A DNA stretch of 64,000 bases from Anaerofilum faecale (lineage in GTDB: Bacteria > Bacillota > Clostridia > Oscillospirales > Ruminococcaceae), in assembly GCA_019114265.1 (NCBI GenBank), contig DXFV01000033.1:62001-126000 (forward strand), given 5' to 3'. This document shows, in pieces, positions 41,672 through 49,554 of this stretch (positions are counted from its first letter, which is position 1; each line of letters opens with the position of its first letter). The notes under the pieces were generated by a model. That model was not told where the DNA came from. It saw only the letters and a program-made list of their open reading frames with translations, and ran no database searches. The position numbers and the translations under genes are program-made.

Positions 41672-43261
41672 TCATCCTTTTGTCGTCAGTTCGGTGAATT
41701 TGTCCTGCCCGTACCGCAGCAGGGCCAGCTCCATCAGTCCGCAGAGCGCCAGCACAAAGACGCTCGCGCCCGTCAAAAACAGGGCGGCGGAAACCTTCAC
41801 AAGCCACCACAGCAGGGCCAAAACCGCCAGCAGGGCGAAGCCGATGCCCATGTTTGCCAGCACGCTGGCGCTCTGCTTCACCACCACTGTATCGTTGGGG
41901 GCGTCCAGGCGGGGGAGCAGCAGGTTGCACCACAGCCCGCACAGCGAGGCAAACAGCGCGGTGGCCGCGCAGCACACACCCAGCGCGGCCAGCTGCCCGG
42001 CCGGGAGCCGGAAAGCCCGCTGCACCCCCGCCAGCGCCACGGCCATCGGCGGCAGGCAGATGGTGAGGCTGAATAGTGCCTTTGCGTGGCAGATCGCCAG
42101 GGGAGTGACCGGCGCCGATTGCAGCAGCCAGATCGCCCGCCCTTCCAGCGAGATGCTCACCGAGGACGGGCTGGCCACCAGCAGGAAAAATGCCGCCATC
42201 GCTGCCAGCATCACCGGCAGCTGCTGGCGCATACCGGGAATCGTCAGCAAAATCTGCAGCTTGTCGGGGAAAAGAAGCAGATATCCTCCCCCCAGCAGCA
42301 GGAACAGGGGGCCCAGCCCGCAGTTCAAAAGATAGATCGGGGTGCCGAAGAAGCGCGCGGCCTCTTTTTTGTACAGGGCGCTCACCGCGCTGCCGGCCGT
42401 CTGGCGGCTCATGCGGAAGCGCCGGTGCACCGTTCGGGTGGCCAGGCGCAGGGTGAGGCTCTGGTACACCGGCGCGATGGCGGCGGTCAGGAACCCCACG
42501 CACCCCACCGACAGCAGCACGAACCACACCACGGAAAGCGCATTCCCGCCGCCCAGCGGACGCGCCGCCCAGGCCAGCGGAGGGACCGTGCGCCACAGGG
42601 ACTGGCGCAGCGCGTCCGCCTGCACCTCGTCCATCAGGCTGCTCTGCAGCATCCACAAAAGCCAGAACAGAAGCCCCAGGCCCAGCAGGCTCACCAGCAC
42701 CGAAAACAGACTTTTGTGGCGCATATGCCCGGCCACCCAGGCGCTCAGGCATCCAAACACCGCGCTGATGGCGGTGGCCAGCAGCGGCACACACAGACAG
42801 ATCACCACAAATTCCAGCCAGAACGCCGGCCCCACCGGGGCGTTCAGCGCATACACCACCGCCGAGGGGATCAGAAGGCAGCTGTTGAACAGCAGGTTCT
42901 CCAGATACAGCGCCAGCATTTTGGCCAGCAAGATCACGCGGGCAGGAATGGGAAGCGCGAACAGGAAATCCAGGTCCCGCCCGCCGAACAGCATCCCGCT
43001 GCCTGCCATCATCGTGAAGCAGAGCGCCATACAGAATCCAACCAGCAGCATCTGCCCCCAGTAGAGGTCGCCCATGCCCATCGGCAGCAGAACCGTGGCC
43101 ATCGGCAGCGCATACACGGCGCCCACATAGGCCATGATGCCGCCGCCCAGCGCAGCGGCCAGGGGAGCGGCGAAGGCGCGCGATTTTTTGCTGCCTGTGA
43201 GATGCATGGCGTTCAGCATGGCCTGCAATTCCACCTTGCACAGGCTGAACAGTGCGCTCAT
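41672..43261 (-). CDS. ABC exporter permease
   Basis: 529 residues with about twelve membrane helices in two halves. The first half ends near residue 270 and a cytosolic linker (TRTVHRRFRMSRQTAGSAVSALYKKEAARFFGTP) separates them. It resembles the putative ABC_export family of ABC-2-like permeases. It overlaps the ATPase gene by four bases (ATGA), so one permease pairs with one ATPase. The cargo cannot be inferred. ATG 43261 is used; a longer frame would run into the ATPase gene. Confidence 0.85.
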   Translation of the reverse strand: MSALFSLCKVELQAMLNAMHLTGSKKSRAFAAPLAAALGGGIMAYVGAVYALPMATVLLPMGMGDLYWGQMLLVGFCMALCFTMMAGSGMLFGGRDLDFLFALPIPARVILLAKMLALYLENLLFNSCLLIPSAVVYALNAPVGPAFWLEFVVICLCVPLLATAISAVFGCLSAWVAGHMRHKSLFSVLVSLLGLGLLFWLLWMLQSSLMDEVQADALRQSLWRTVPPLAWAARPLGGGNALSVVWFVLLSVGCVGFLTAAIAPVYQSLTLRLATRTVHRRFRMSRQTAGSAVSALYKKEAARFFGTPIYLLNCGLGPLFLLLGGGYLLLFPDKLQILLTIPGMRQQLPVMLAAMAAFFLLVASPSSVSISLEGRAIWLLQSAPVTPLAICHAKALFSLTICLPPMAVALAGVQRAFRLPAGQLAALGVCCAATALFASLCGLWCNLLLPRLDAPNDTVVVKQSASVLANMGIGFALLAVLALLWWLVKVSAALFLTGASVFVLALCGLMELALLRYGQDKFTELTTKG

Positions 43262-43980
43262 TTCCCGTCGCCTCCTCCTTCCAGTTCCAGGAACACGTCT
43301 TCCAGCGACGACGCGCCCACAATCTTCGCGGTGGCGCCGCTGGCAACCAGCTGTCCCTGGCGGATGATGGCGATGCGGTCGCACAGCTTCTCGGCCACCT
43401 CCAGCACATGGGTGCTGAACAGCACCGCGCCGCCCTCGGCGCACAGCTCCCGCAGCTGCTGCTTGAGCAGGTGGCTGGCTTTGGGGTCCAGGCCGACAAA
43501 CGGCTCGTCCAGGATCAGCAGCCGAGGACGGCGGATCAGCGCCGAGATCAGCGCCAGCTTCTGCTTCATGCCGTGGGAATAGCTGCCGATGGCGCTTCCC
43601 AGCGCGTCGGTCAGCTCGTAGGCGCCGGCGTATTGCTGGATGCGGCTGGTGCGTTCGGCGGCCGGGATGCCGTACAGGTCGGCCACGAAATTCAAAAACT
43701 TGATGCCGCTCATAAACTCATACAGATCGGGATTGTCCGGCAAAAACGCCATCACCCGCTTGGCCTGCACCGGCTGGGTATGGATGTCGTATCCGCCAAC
43801 GGTGATGCTGCCCGTCTCAAAGGGCAGGATACCGGCCACTGCGCGCAGCGTGGTGGATTTTCCGGCGCCGTTGTGCCCGATGAACCCCACGATCTGCCCG
43901 GCCTGCACCTCCAGCGAAAGATCCTGTACGGCGGTTTTGCCGCCGGGGTAGGTTTTGGAGAAATGCGAAATCTGCAGCAT
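43258..43980 (-). CDS. ABC transporter ATP-binding protein
   Basis: 240 residues. Walker A is GHNGAGKSTTLRAV near residues 35-48, the Q-loop PDNPDLYEFM, the signature YSHGMKQKLALISALIRRP, Walker B LLILDEPFVGLD, and the H-loop STHVLEV. It is a single-domain ATPase of the drug/lantibiotic-exporter type (ABC-2). It is the first gene of an operon with the permease and the DUF1648 protein, behind a palindromic site at 44033. A GGAG site precedes the ATG. Confidence 0.95.
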   Translation of the reverse strand: MLQISHFSKTYPGGKTAVQDLSLEVQAGQIVGFIGHNGAGKSTTLRAVAGILPFETGSITVGGYDIHTQPVQAKRVMAFLPDNPDLYEFMSGIKFLNFVADLYGIPAAERTSRIQQYAGAYELTDALGSAIGSYSHGMKQKLALISALIRRPRLLILDEPFVGLDPKASHLLKQQLRELCAEGGAVLFSTHVLEVAEKLCDRIAIIRQGQLVASGATAKIVGASSLEDVFLELEGGGDGK

Positions 43981-44032
43981 ATTGGATGCTCCTTTCCCGT
44001 GCCGGGCCTTTCCCGGCGCAAAAGAACGTTTA

Positions 44033-44054
44033 GAAAATCATCAATTTGATTTTC
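44033..44054. promoter_or_regulatory. Palindrome upstream of the ABC exporter operon
   Basis: GAAAATCA (44033-44040) and TGATTTTC (44047-44054) are perfect 8-base arms around six bases, 53 bases before the ATPase start. It is a good size for a repressor dimer site. No regulator gene is adjacent. Confidence 0.55.
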
Positions 44055-44093
44055 ACCTAAATATTAGCATGACGCCGGTGGCTTGTCAAGAAG

Positions 44094-44130
44094 AAAAATC
44101 GCCCCGCCTGCCCAAAAGGCAAAGCGGAGC
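44094..44130 (-). terminator. Terminator after the GT2-GtrA-acyltransferase gene
   Basis: Minus strand: a GC-rich hairpin of about ten pairs with one bulge (complement of 44101-44130), then GATTTTTC. Confidence 0.7.
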
Positions 44131-44138
44131 AATCTTTT

Positions 44139-45926
44139 TCACACCTGGCTCAAGGCAGAGGCTTCCTCTTCCTCGCACACGGAACTGTGCCGCTGGGCGG
44201 CGGCCATCTCGTTGATGCGCCCGGCCAGCAGTTCGGCGCTGCGCAGGCGGGAAGCGTGGGAGAGGTCCGGTTTGTCGCCGCGCACACAGTAGACCGGCTC
44301 GCCCAGCTGCAGCACCCGGTTCGTGCCGTCGCAGTAGACCGGCACAAAGGGAAGGTGGCAGCCGGTGCGCTGGTGGTAGTATTTTTCCAGCATCAGAAAG
44401 CCGGTGTAGCTCTGGCCCATCTCATCGCTGCTGCTGGAATAGTCCACATCCGGGCAGATCACCAGCGACTCTCCCGTTGCCAGCAGCTGCGCCGACAGCT
44501 GCATCGTGTCCCGCACGGCAGCGCTGCCGCGGTAGACCGGCACCGCGCCGATCGTCCGCATGAAAGCCGGAACCACCAGCGACAGCGCGGTGGCCGCCAG
44601 CCGGGCAATCGGGGCAGGCCACCCGAAGCGGGTGTGGAAGGTGTAGTGGTAGAACTGCGAAAAGCAGGTTTTGCGGTTGGTAAAGACATGCAGCGCCCAG
44701 ATATGGCCGAGCACCGGCAAAGCGGCCAGTGTGTGCACCGGGCCGTACATGTTCTGATGGTGCGCAATGTAGACACAGGGGCCTTCGGGGACCGTCCCCT
44801 CACAGCGCCAGCCAGACAGACACAGCTGCACCACACGCTTTGCCAGCCGGCCAAACGCACCCCAGCGCGGCAGGCGCTGGCGCGGTTTGGCAAACACCCA
44901 CCGCAGCTGCACCTGATAGCTCAGCACAGCCAGCACCAGATCCACCAGCGGCTTGGCCAGCGCCTCGTCCAGATGCAGCAGGCGACACACCGCATACACG
45001 CCGCTGATGCTGGTCAGCAGCTGCACCGCCCACAGCAGATAGTAGCGCGGCAGGGTGCTGCGCAGGTCGGAGTTCTGCATGTAGGGCAGGCGGCGGTTGC
45101 ACAGATAGTTCACCAGCGAAGAGATCGTGCGGGCGATCACCGCCGCGCCGGCCACGCGCACTGCCAGCGGCAGCTGCTCCAGCAGCAGCTTGACAAGAAT
45201 GCAGTAGAGCGCCACGTCGATCACGGCAGACAGCGCCGCCACCGCGCTGTACTGCACCGTTCCCCACAGCAGCTGCCCCATCACCCGCAGCGAATCGGAA
45301 ACGGTGTGGAAATGGCTGTCTGCGCCGGCGGGATATACGGCCCGGATCGGCACCGTTGTCAGCTCAATGCCGCGCTTGCGCGCAAAGAGCAGGATGTTCA
45401 GCTCATATTCAAACCGCTGCCCTTTCAAACCGGCCAGCGCCGACAGCAGCCGGCCGGAAATCCCCCACAGCCCGCTCTGCGCGTCGGGCAGGCGGATGCC
45501 GTACAAGAACCGCAGAGTGGCGGATACCATCTTCCCGGCCATCCGGGTGCGGCGGGGCATGGCGGTGTCGAAGCTGCGGCAGCCCGCCACGATGGAGTTC
45601 GGGTGCGCCTTCATGGCGTCCGCCATTGTCTGGATATCCTCCAGGCGGTGCTGCCCGTCGCAGTCCATCGTCAGCACGTCGGGGGTGTGCGGCAGAGAGG
45701 CCAGGTGGGAAAAAGCGGTTTTCAGCGCTGCGCCCTTGCCCATATTTTCACTGTGGCGCAGAACCGTGCAGCCCAGCTGCTCTGCCTGGGCGAAGATCTC
45801 ACGATATTCTGTCCCGCTGCCGTCATCCACCACCACGATGTCCACAAAACCGGCCTTGCGCAGGCGGTCTACCGTGTCCACAAAATGGGCGGGAGGCTGG
45901 TAGGCAGGGATTACGATACAGATCAC
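44139..45926 (-). CDS. Three-domain fusion: GT2 glycosyltransferase, GtrA-like membrane domain, acyltransferase-like domain
   Basis: 595 residues. Residues 1-215 are a GT2 fold: CIVIPAYQPP at the start, VVDDGSG, and the DxD motif MDCDGQH (D88, D90), as in dolichol/undecaprenyl-phosphate sugar transferases. Residues 220-345 are four helices of the GtrA type (VAALSAVIDVALYCILVKLL ... NYLCNRRLPY), which flip lipid-linked sugars. Residues 365-585 look like a PlsC/LPLAT domain: HHQNMYG (389-395) in place of NHx4D, GAVPVYRG for the second block, and PDVDYSS for the EGTRS block. The catalytic aspartate is therefore missing. Start: GTG 45926, nine bases after GAGGAG; a GTG 13 codons upstream lacks a ribosome site. 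Confidence 0.85.
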   Translation of the reverse strand: MICIVIPAYQPPAHFVDTVDRLRKAGFVDIVVVDDGSGTEYREIFAQAEQLGCTVLRHSENMGKGAALKTAFSHLASLPHTPDVLTMDCDGQHRLEDIQTMADAMKAHPNSIVAGCRSFDTAMPRRTRMAGKMVSATLRFLYGIRLPDAQSGLWGISGRLLSALAGLKGQRFEYELNILLFARKRGIELTTVPIRAVYPAGADSHFHTVSDSLRVMGQLLWGTVQYSAVAALSAVIDVALYCILVKLLLEQLPLAVRVAGAAVIARTISSLVNYLCNRRLPYMQNSDLRSTLPRYYLLWAVQLLTSISGVYAVCRLLHLDEALAKPLVDLVLAVLSYQVQLRWVFAKPRQRLPRWGAFGRLAKRVVQLCLSGWRCEGTVPEGPCVYIAHHQNMYGPVHTLAALPVLGHIWALHVFTNRKTCFSQFYHYTFHTRFGWPAPIARLAATALSLVVPAFMRTIGAVPVYRGSAAVRDTMQLSAQLLATGESLVICPDVDYSSSSDEMGQSYTGFLMLEKYYHQRTGCHLPFVPVYCDGTNRVLQLGEPVYCVRGDKPDLSHASRLRSAELLAGRINEMAAAQRHSSVCEEEEASALSQV

Positions 45927-45997
45927 AAGCAACAACTCCTCATACACAATAGAACGCAGATCCACCCCCGCAGGTTTCAGGGGAGGGTCACTCTATG

Positions 45998-46003
45998 ATT
46001 ATA
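45998..46003 (-). promoter_or_regulatory. Probable -10 box of the GT2-GtrA fusion gene
   Basis: Minus strand TATAAT at 46003-45998 with TG directly before. No good -35 is seen at the usual distance. It is 70 bases from the start codon and back-to-back with the asnB promoter. Confidence 0.5.
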
Positions 46004-46042
46004 CAACACTTGCGCTAAAAAAGAAACGGAAAAATCCCGTCC

Positions 46043-46071
46043 TTTTCATATCCGGCAATTTGTAGTATAAT
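46043..46071 (+). promoter_or_regulatory. Promoter of asnB-murE
   Basis: TTTTCA (46043-46048), 17 bases, TATAAT (46066-46071). A leader of about 90 bases follows with no obvious riboswitch. Confidence 0.6.
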
Positions 46072-46167
46072 AAAAATGTATATGCCGTGTCCGTGTGTCG
46101 GATGGCAGCATTGTAAAAAAATCAAATTCCGTGCAGCGACCTGTGCGGCAATGGAGGATACAAATTT

Positions 46168-47994
46168 ATGTGTGGGATCACAGGATTCACCAGCGTCACC
46201 CCCCCGCAGCCCGATGTGCTGACAGCCATGATGGACGCCATCGCCCACCGCGGCCCGGACGGCAGCGGCCAGTATCTGGACGACACCGCCGCCCTGGGCC
46301 ACCGCCGTCTGTCCATCATCGACCTGGAGGGCGGCAAACAGCCGATGGAAAACGAGGACGGAAGCATCGTCTGCGTTTTCAACGGCGAGATCTACAACTA
46401 CCAGCATCTGCGCGAGGAGCTGCTGGCAGCCGGGCACACCTTCGCCACGCACTCGGACACCGAGGTCCTGGTGCACGGCTACGAGCAGTGGGGCGAGGAG
46501 ATGCTGCCGCGTCTGCGCGGCATGTTCAGCTTTGCCATCTGGAGCAAGGCGGACAAAAAGCTGTTCTGCGCGCGCGACTTCTTCGGCATCAAGCCCTTCT
46601 ATTATTATGAAAAGGAAGGTCTGTTCCTGTTTGGCAGCGAGATCAAGAGCTTCCTGGCCCATCCCGGCTTTGAGAAGAAGCTCAACCGCAGCCAGTTGGA
46701 GCTGTATCTGACCTTCCAGTACTCGCCGGGCGAAGCCACCTTCTTCGAGGGTGTGAAAAAGCTGCTGCCGGCGCATTGCCTCACCTGGCAGGACGGCAAG
46801 ACCACCATCCGCCGCTACTGGCAGCCGGAGTTCGAGCCGGACCAGGCCCCCACGCTGGAGCAGTGGGAGGAGAAGATCGAGGCCGTGATGAAGGACTCGG
46901 TGGCCGCCCACAAGATCAGCGACGTGGAGGTGGGCAGCTTTTTGTCGTCGGGCGTCGATTCCAGCTATATGGCCTGCCTTGCGCAGGTGGACAAAACCTT
47001 CACGGTGGGCTTTGCCAACAAGCAGTACGACGAAACCGAGTATGCCCGCGAATTCAGCCGGCACATCGGCGTAAAAAACACCGCCTACCGCATCACGCCG
47101 GAGGAATATTGGGAGAACCTCCCCCGTATCCAGTATCATATGGACGAACCGCTGGCCGACGCCGCCAGTGTGGCGCTGTTCTTCGTGAACCGTGAGGCGG
47201 CCAGACAGGTGAAGGTGTGTCTGTCGGGCGAGGGCGCCGACGAGTTCTTCGGCGGCTATAACATCTATAAGGAACCCTTCACCGTCTCGTGGTACGACCA
47301 TATCCCGCTCCCCATCCGCCGCGCGGTGGGCGCGGTGGCCGAGCTGCTGCCGCCGGTGCACGGCATCAACTTCCTGGTGCGCCGCAGCCGTCCGCTGTCG
47401 CAGCGGTATATCGGCAACACCAACCTCTTCACCGAGCGCCAGAAAAAGCGCCTGCTGCGCGAGTATACCGGCCGCATCAAGCCCACCGACCTCTCCCGCC
47501 CCTACTTCGAGCATCCCAGGAATGCCGACGCCGTCACCCGGATGCAGTTCACCGACCTGCACCTGTGGATGGTGGGCGACATCCTGCTGAAGGCCGACAA
47601 GATGAGCATGGCCAACAGCCTGGAGCTGCGCGTTCCCTTCCTGGACAAAGAGGTGTTCGAGGTGGCGCGCCGCATCCCCACCCGCTACCGCGCCAACGCC
47701 AATGCCACCAAGATCGCGATGCGCGGCGCGGCTCTGCGCAGCATCCCCCAAAAGACGGCCGACAAGAAGAAGCTGGGCTTCCCGGTGCCGGTGCGCGCCT
47801 GGCTGCGGGAGGAGAAATACGCCGCCACCGTGCGCGAGGCCTTCCACGCGCCGTATGCCGCCGAGTTTTTCAACGTGCCGGTGCTGGACCGCCTGCTGGA
47901 CGACCACATGGCGGGCAAGCGGGACAACTGGCGCCAGATCTGGTGTGTGTTTATGTTCCTTGTGTGGTACAACGAATATTTTGTAAAGCGATAA
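46168..47994 (+). CDS. asnB: Glutamine-hydrolysing asparagine synthase family protein (AsnB)
   Basis: 608 residues. The N-terminal glutaminase has the nucleophile Cys2 (MCGITGF), with RLSIIDLEGGKQPM and FNGEIYNYQHLREEL. The synthetase domain has the PP-loop VGSFLSSGVDSSYMAC near residue 255 and VCLSGEGADEFFGGYNIY near 350. Family members make asparagine, but some (B. subtilis and L. plantarum AsnB, C. difficile Asn) amidate the meso-diaminopimelate of peptidoglycan. murE starts 16 bases downstream in the same operon, which favours the cell-wall role. Sequence alone does not settle it. Confidence 0.92.
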   Translation: MCGITGFTSVTPPQPDVLTAMMDAIAHRGPDGSGQYLDDTAALGHRRLSIIDLEGGKQPMENEDGSIVCVFNGEIYNYQHLREELLAAGHTFATHSDTEVLVHGYEQWGEEMLPRLRGMFSFAIWSKADKKLFCARDFFGIKPFYYYEKEGLFLFGSEIKSFLAHPGFEKKLNRSQLELYLTFQYSPGEATFFEGVKKLLPAHCLTWQDGKTTIRRYWQPEFEPDQAPTLEQWEEKIEAVMKDSVAAHKISDVEVGSFLSSGVDSSYMACLAQVDKTFTVGFANKQYDETEYAREFSRHIGVKNTAYRITPEEYWENLPRIQYHMDEPLADAASVALFFVNREAARQVKVCLSGEGADEFFGGYNIYKEPFTVSWYDHIPLPIRRAVGAVAELLPPVHGINFLVRRSRPLSQRYIGNTNLFTERQKKRLLREYTGRIKPTDLSRPYFEHPRNADAVTRMQFTDLHLWMVGDILLKADKMSMANSLELRVPFLDKEVFEVARRIPTRYRANANATKIAMRGAALRSIPQKTADKKKLGFPVPVRAWLREEKYAATVREAFHAPYAAEFFNVPVLDRLLDDHMAGKRDNWRQIWCVFMFLVWYNEYFVKR

Positions 47995-48010
47995 AAGGGA
48001 GGAAACCTTC

Positions 48011-49483
48011 ATGCAGCTTGCACAGCTCTTGCAGGGCCTGGACTACACGATGGTACAGGGCAGCGACACCTGCGAAGTCAACGACATCATCTACGACACC
48101 CGGCGCATCCGTCCCGGCTGCGTGTTCGTCTGCATCGTGGGCACCCAGCGCGACAGCCACGACCTGGCCGCCCAGGCGGTGGAGCAGGGCGCGGCGGCAC
48201 TGGTGATCGACCACGATATCCCGCTGCCCCCCGGCGCGGCGGTGGTGCGGGTGCCCTTCACCCGCCTGGCGATGGCCTGCATGTCGGCGGCCTACTTCCA
48301 CCATCCCGCAAAAAAGATGACGCTGGTGGGTGTCACCGGCACCAAGGGAAAGACCACCACCACCCATATGATCAAGGCGGTGCTGGAGAAAGCGGGCCGC
48401 AGGGTGGGCCTTGTGGGCACCAACGGCATCACCATCGGCGAGCGGCACATCGAGACCGCCAACACCACCCCCGAGAGCTACGAGCTGCAAAAGGCCTTTG
48501 CCGAGATGGTGGAGGCGGGCTGCGACACGGCGCTGATGGAGGTGTCCAGCCAGGGGCTGAAGATGGAGCGCGTGGGCGGTCTGCACTTTGACGTGGGCGT
48601 GTTCACCAACATCAGCCCGGACCACATCGGCCCCGGCGAGCACGCCGATTTCAACGAATATCTGCACTACAAAGGCCAGCTGTTCCAGCGCTGCACCCAC
48701 GGCGTGGTCAACGCCGACGACGAGCATTTGCCCGCCCTGCTGGAAGGCCACACCTGCGACATCACCACCTTCGGCTTTGCCGATACCGCCGACTACCATA
48801 CCTCCGGCTACGAGCTGCTGCGCACCCGGGATTTTCTGGGCGCGTCCTTCCATGTGTCGGGCGCGGAGGAGCTGGACGTGCGGGTGAACATGCCGGGCAA
48901 ATTCAGCGTGTCCAACGCGCTGTGCGCCGTGGCGGTGGCCCGTGTGCTGGGCGTGGAGCACAGCGCCATCCAGGGCGCGCTGGAGACGGTGACGGTCAAG
49001 GGCCGCGCCGAGATGGTGCCGGTAAGCAGCGAGTTCACCATCCTCATCGACTACGCCCACAACGAGCTGTCGATGGAGAGCCTGCTGGAAACACTGCGCG
49101 CCTATAACCCGAAGCGGCTGGTCTGTATCTTCGGATGCGGCGGCAACCGCAGCAAGCTGCGCCGCTATGCGATGGGCGAGTGCTCCGCCCGCATGGCCGA
49201 CTTCACCATCCTCACCGAGGACAACAACCGCTTCGAGAAGGTGGAGGACATCATCGCCGACATCAAGCAGGGCATGCGGAAGGGAAATCCCAACGCCCCG
49301 TTTGTTGAGATCCCGGACCGTCTGGACGCCATCCACTACGCGATCGACCACGCCCAGCCGGGTGATCTGATCGCGCTGATCGGCAAGGGCCACGAGACCT
49401 ACCGCGACCGGATGGGGGAAAAGACCCCCTTCCTGGAGCGCGAGCTGATCGAGGAATACGCCCGCGAAAAGAACCTGCACTAA
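48011..49483 (+). CDS. murE: UDP-N-acetylmuramoyl-tripeptide synthetase (MurE)
   Basis: 490 residues. MurE adds the third amino acid (meso-diaminopimelate or lysine) to UDP-MurNAc-dipeptide. The ATP loop is GVTGTKGKTTTTH near residue 110; other Mur ligase motifs are ANTTPESYELQ, MEVSSQGLKMERVGGLHFDVGVFTNISPDHIG and DYAHNELSMESLL. The substrate motif, DNPR in enzymes that use diaminopimelate, reads D404-N-N-R407 (TEDNNRFE). The arginine that reads the side-chain carboxylate is kept, but the proline is changed. Co-expressed with asnB, 16 bases upstream. A GGGAGG site precedes the ATG. Confidence 0.92.
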   Translation: MQLAQLLQGLDYTMVQGSDTCEVNDIIYDTRRIRPGCVFVCIVGTQRDSHDLAAQAVEQGAAALVIDHDIPLPPGAAVVRVPFTRLAMACMSAAYFHHPAKKMTLVGVTGTKGKTTTTHMIKAVLEKAGRRVGLVGTNGITIGERHIETANTTPESYELQKAFAEMVEAGCDTALMEVSSQGLKMERVGGLHFDVGVFTNISPDHIGPGEHADFNEYLHYKGQLFQRCTHGVVNADDEHLPALLEGHTCDITTFGFADTADYHTSGYELLRTRDFLGASFHVSGAEELDVRVNMPGKFSVSNALCAVAVARVLGVEHSAIQGALETVTVKGRAEMVPVSSEFTILIDYAHNELSMESLLETLRAYNPKRLVCIFGCGGNRSKLRRYAMGECSARMADFTILTEDNNRFEKVEDIIADIKQGMRKGNPNAPFVEIPDRLDAIHYAIDHAQPGDLIALIGKGHETYRDRMGEKTPFLERELIEEYAREKNLH

Positions 49484-49494
49484 AGAAAAGATAC

Positions 49495-49532
49495 AAGCGC
49501 CCCGCACGGAACACTTTCCATGCGGGGCGCTT
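49495..49532. terminator. Hairpin between convergent murE and glmS
   Basis: AAGCGCCCCGCA (49495-49506) and TGCGGGGCGCTT (49521-49532) pair perfectly over 12 positions; short or broken U tracts on both sides. Likely bidirectional. Confidence 0.75.
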
Positions 49533-49554
49533 GGCTGTATCCGCGCAAAGCGAA

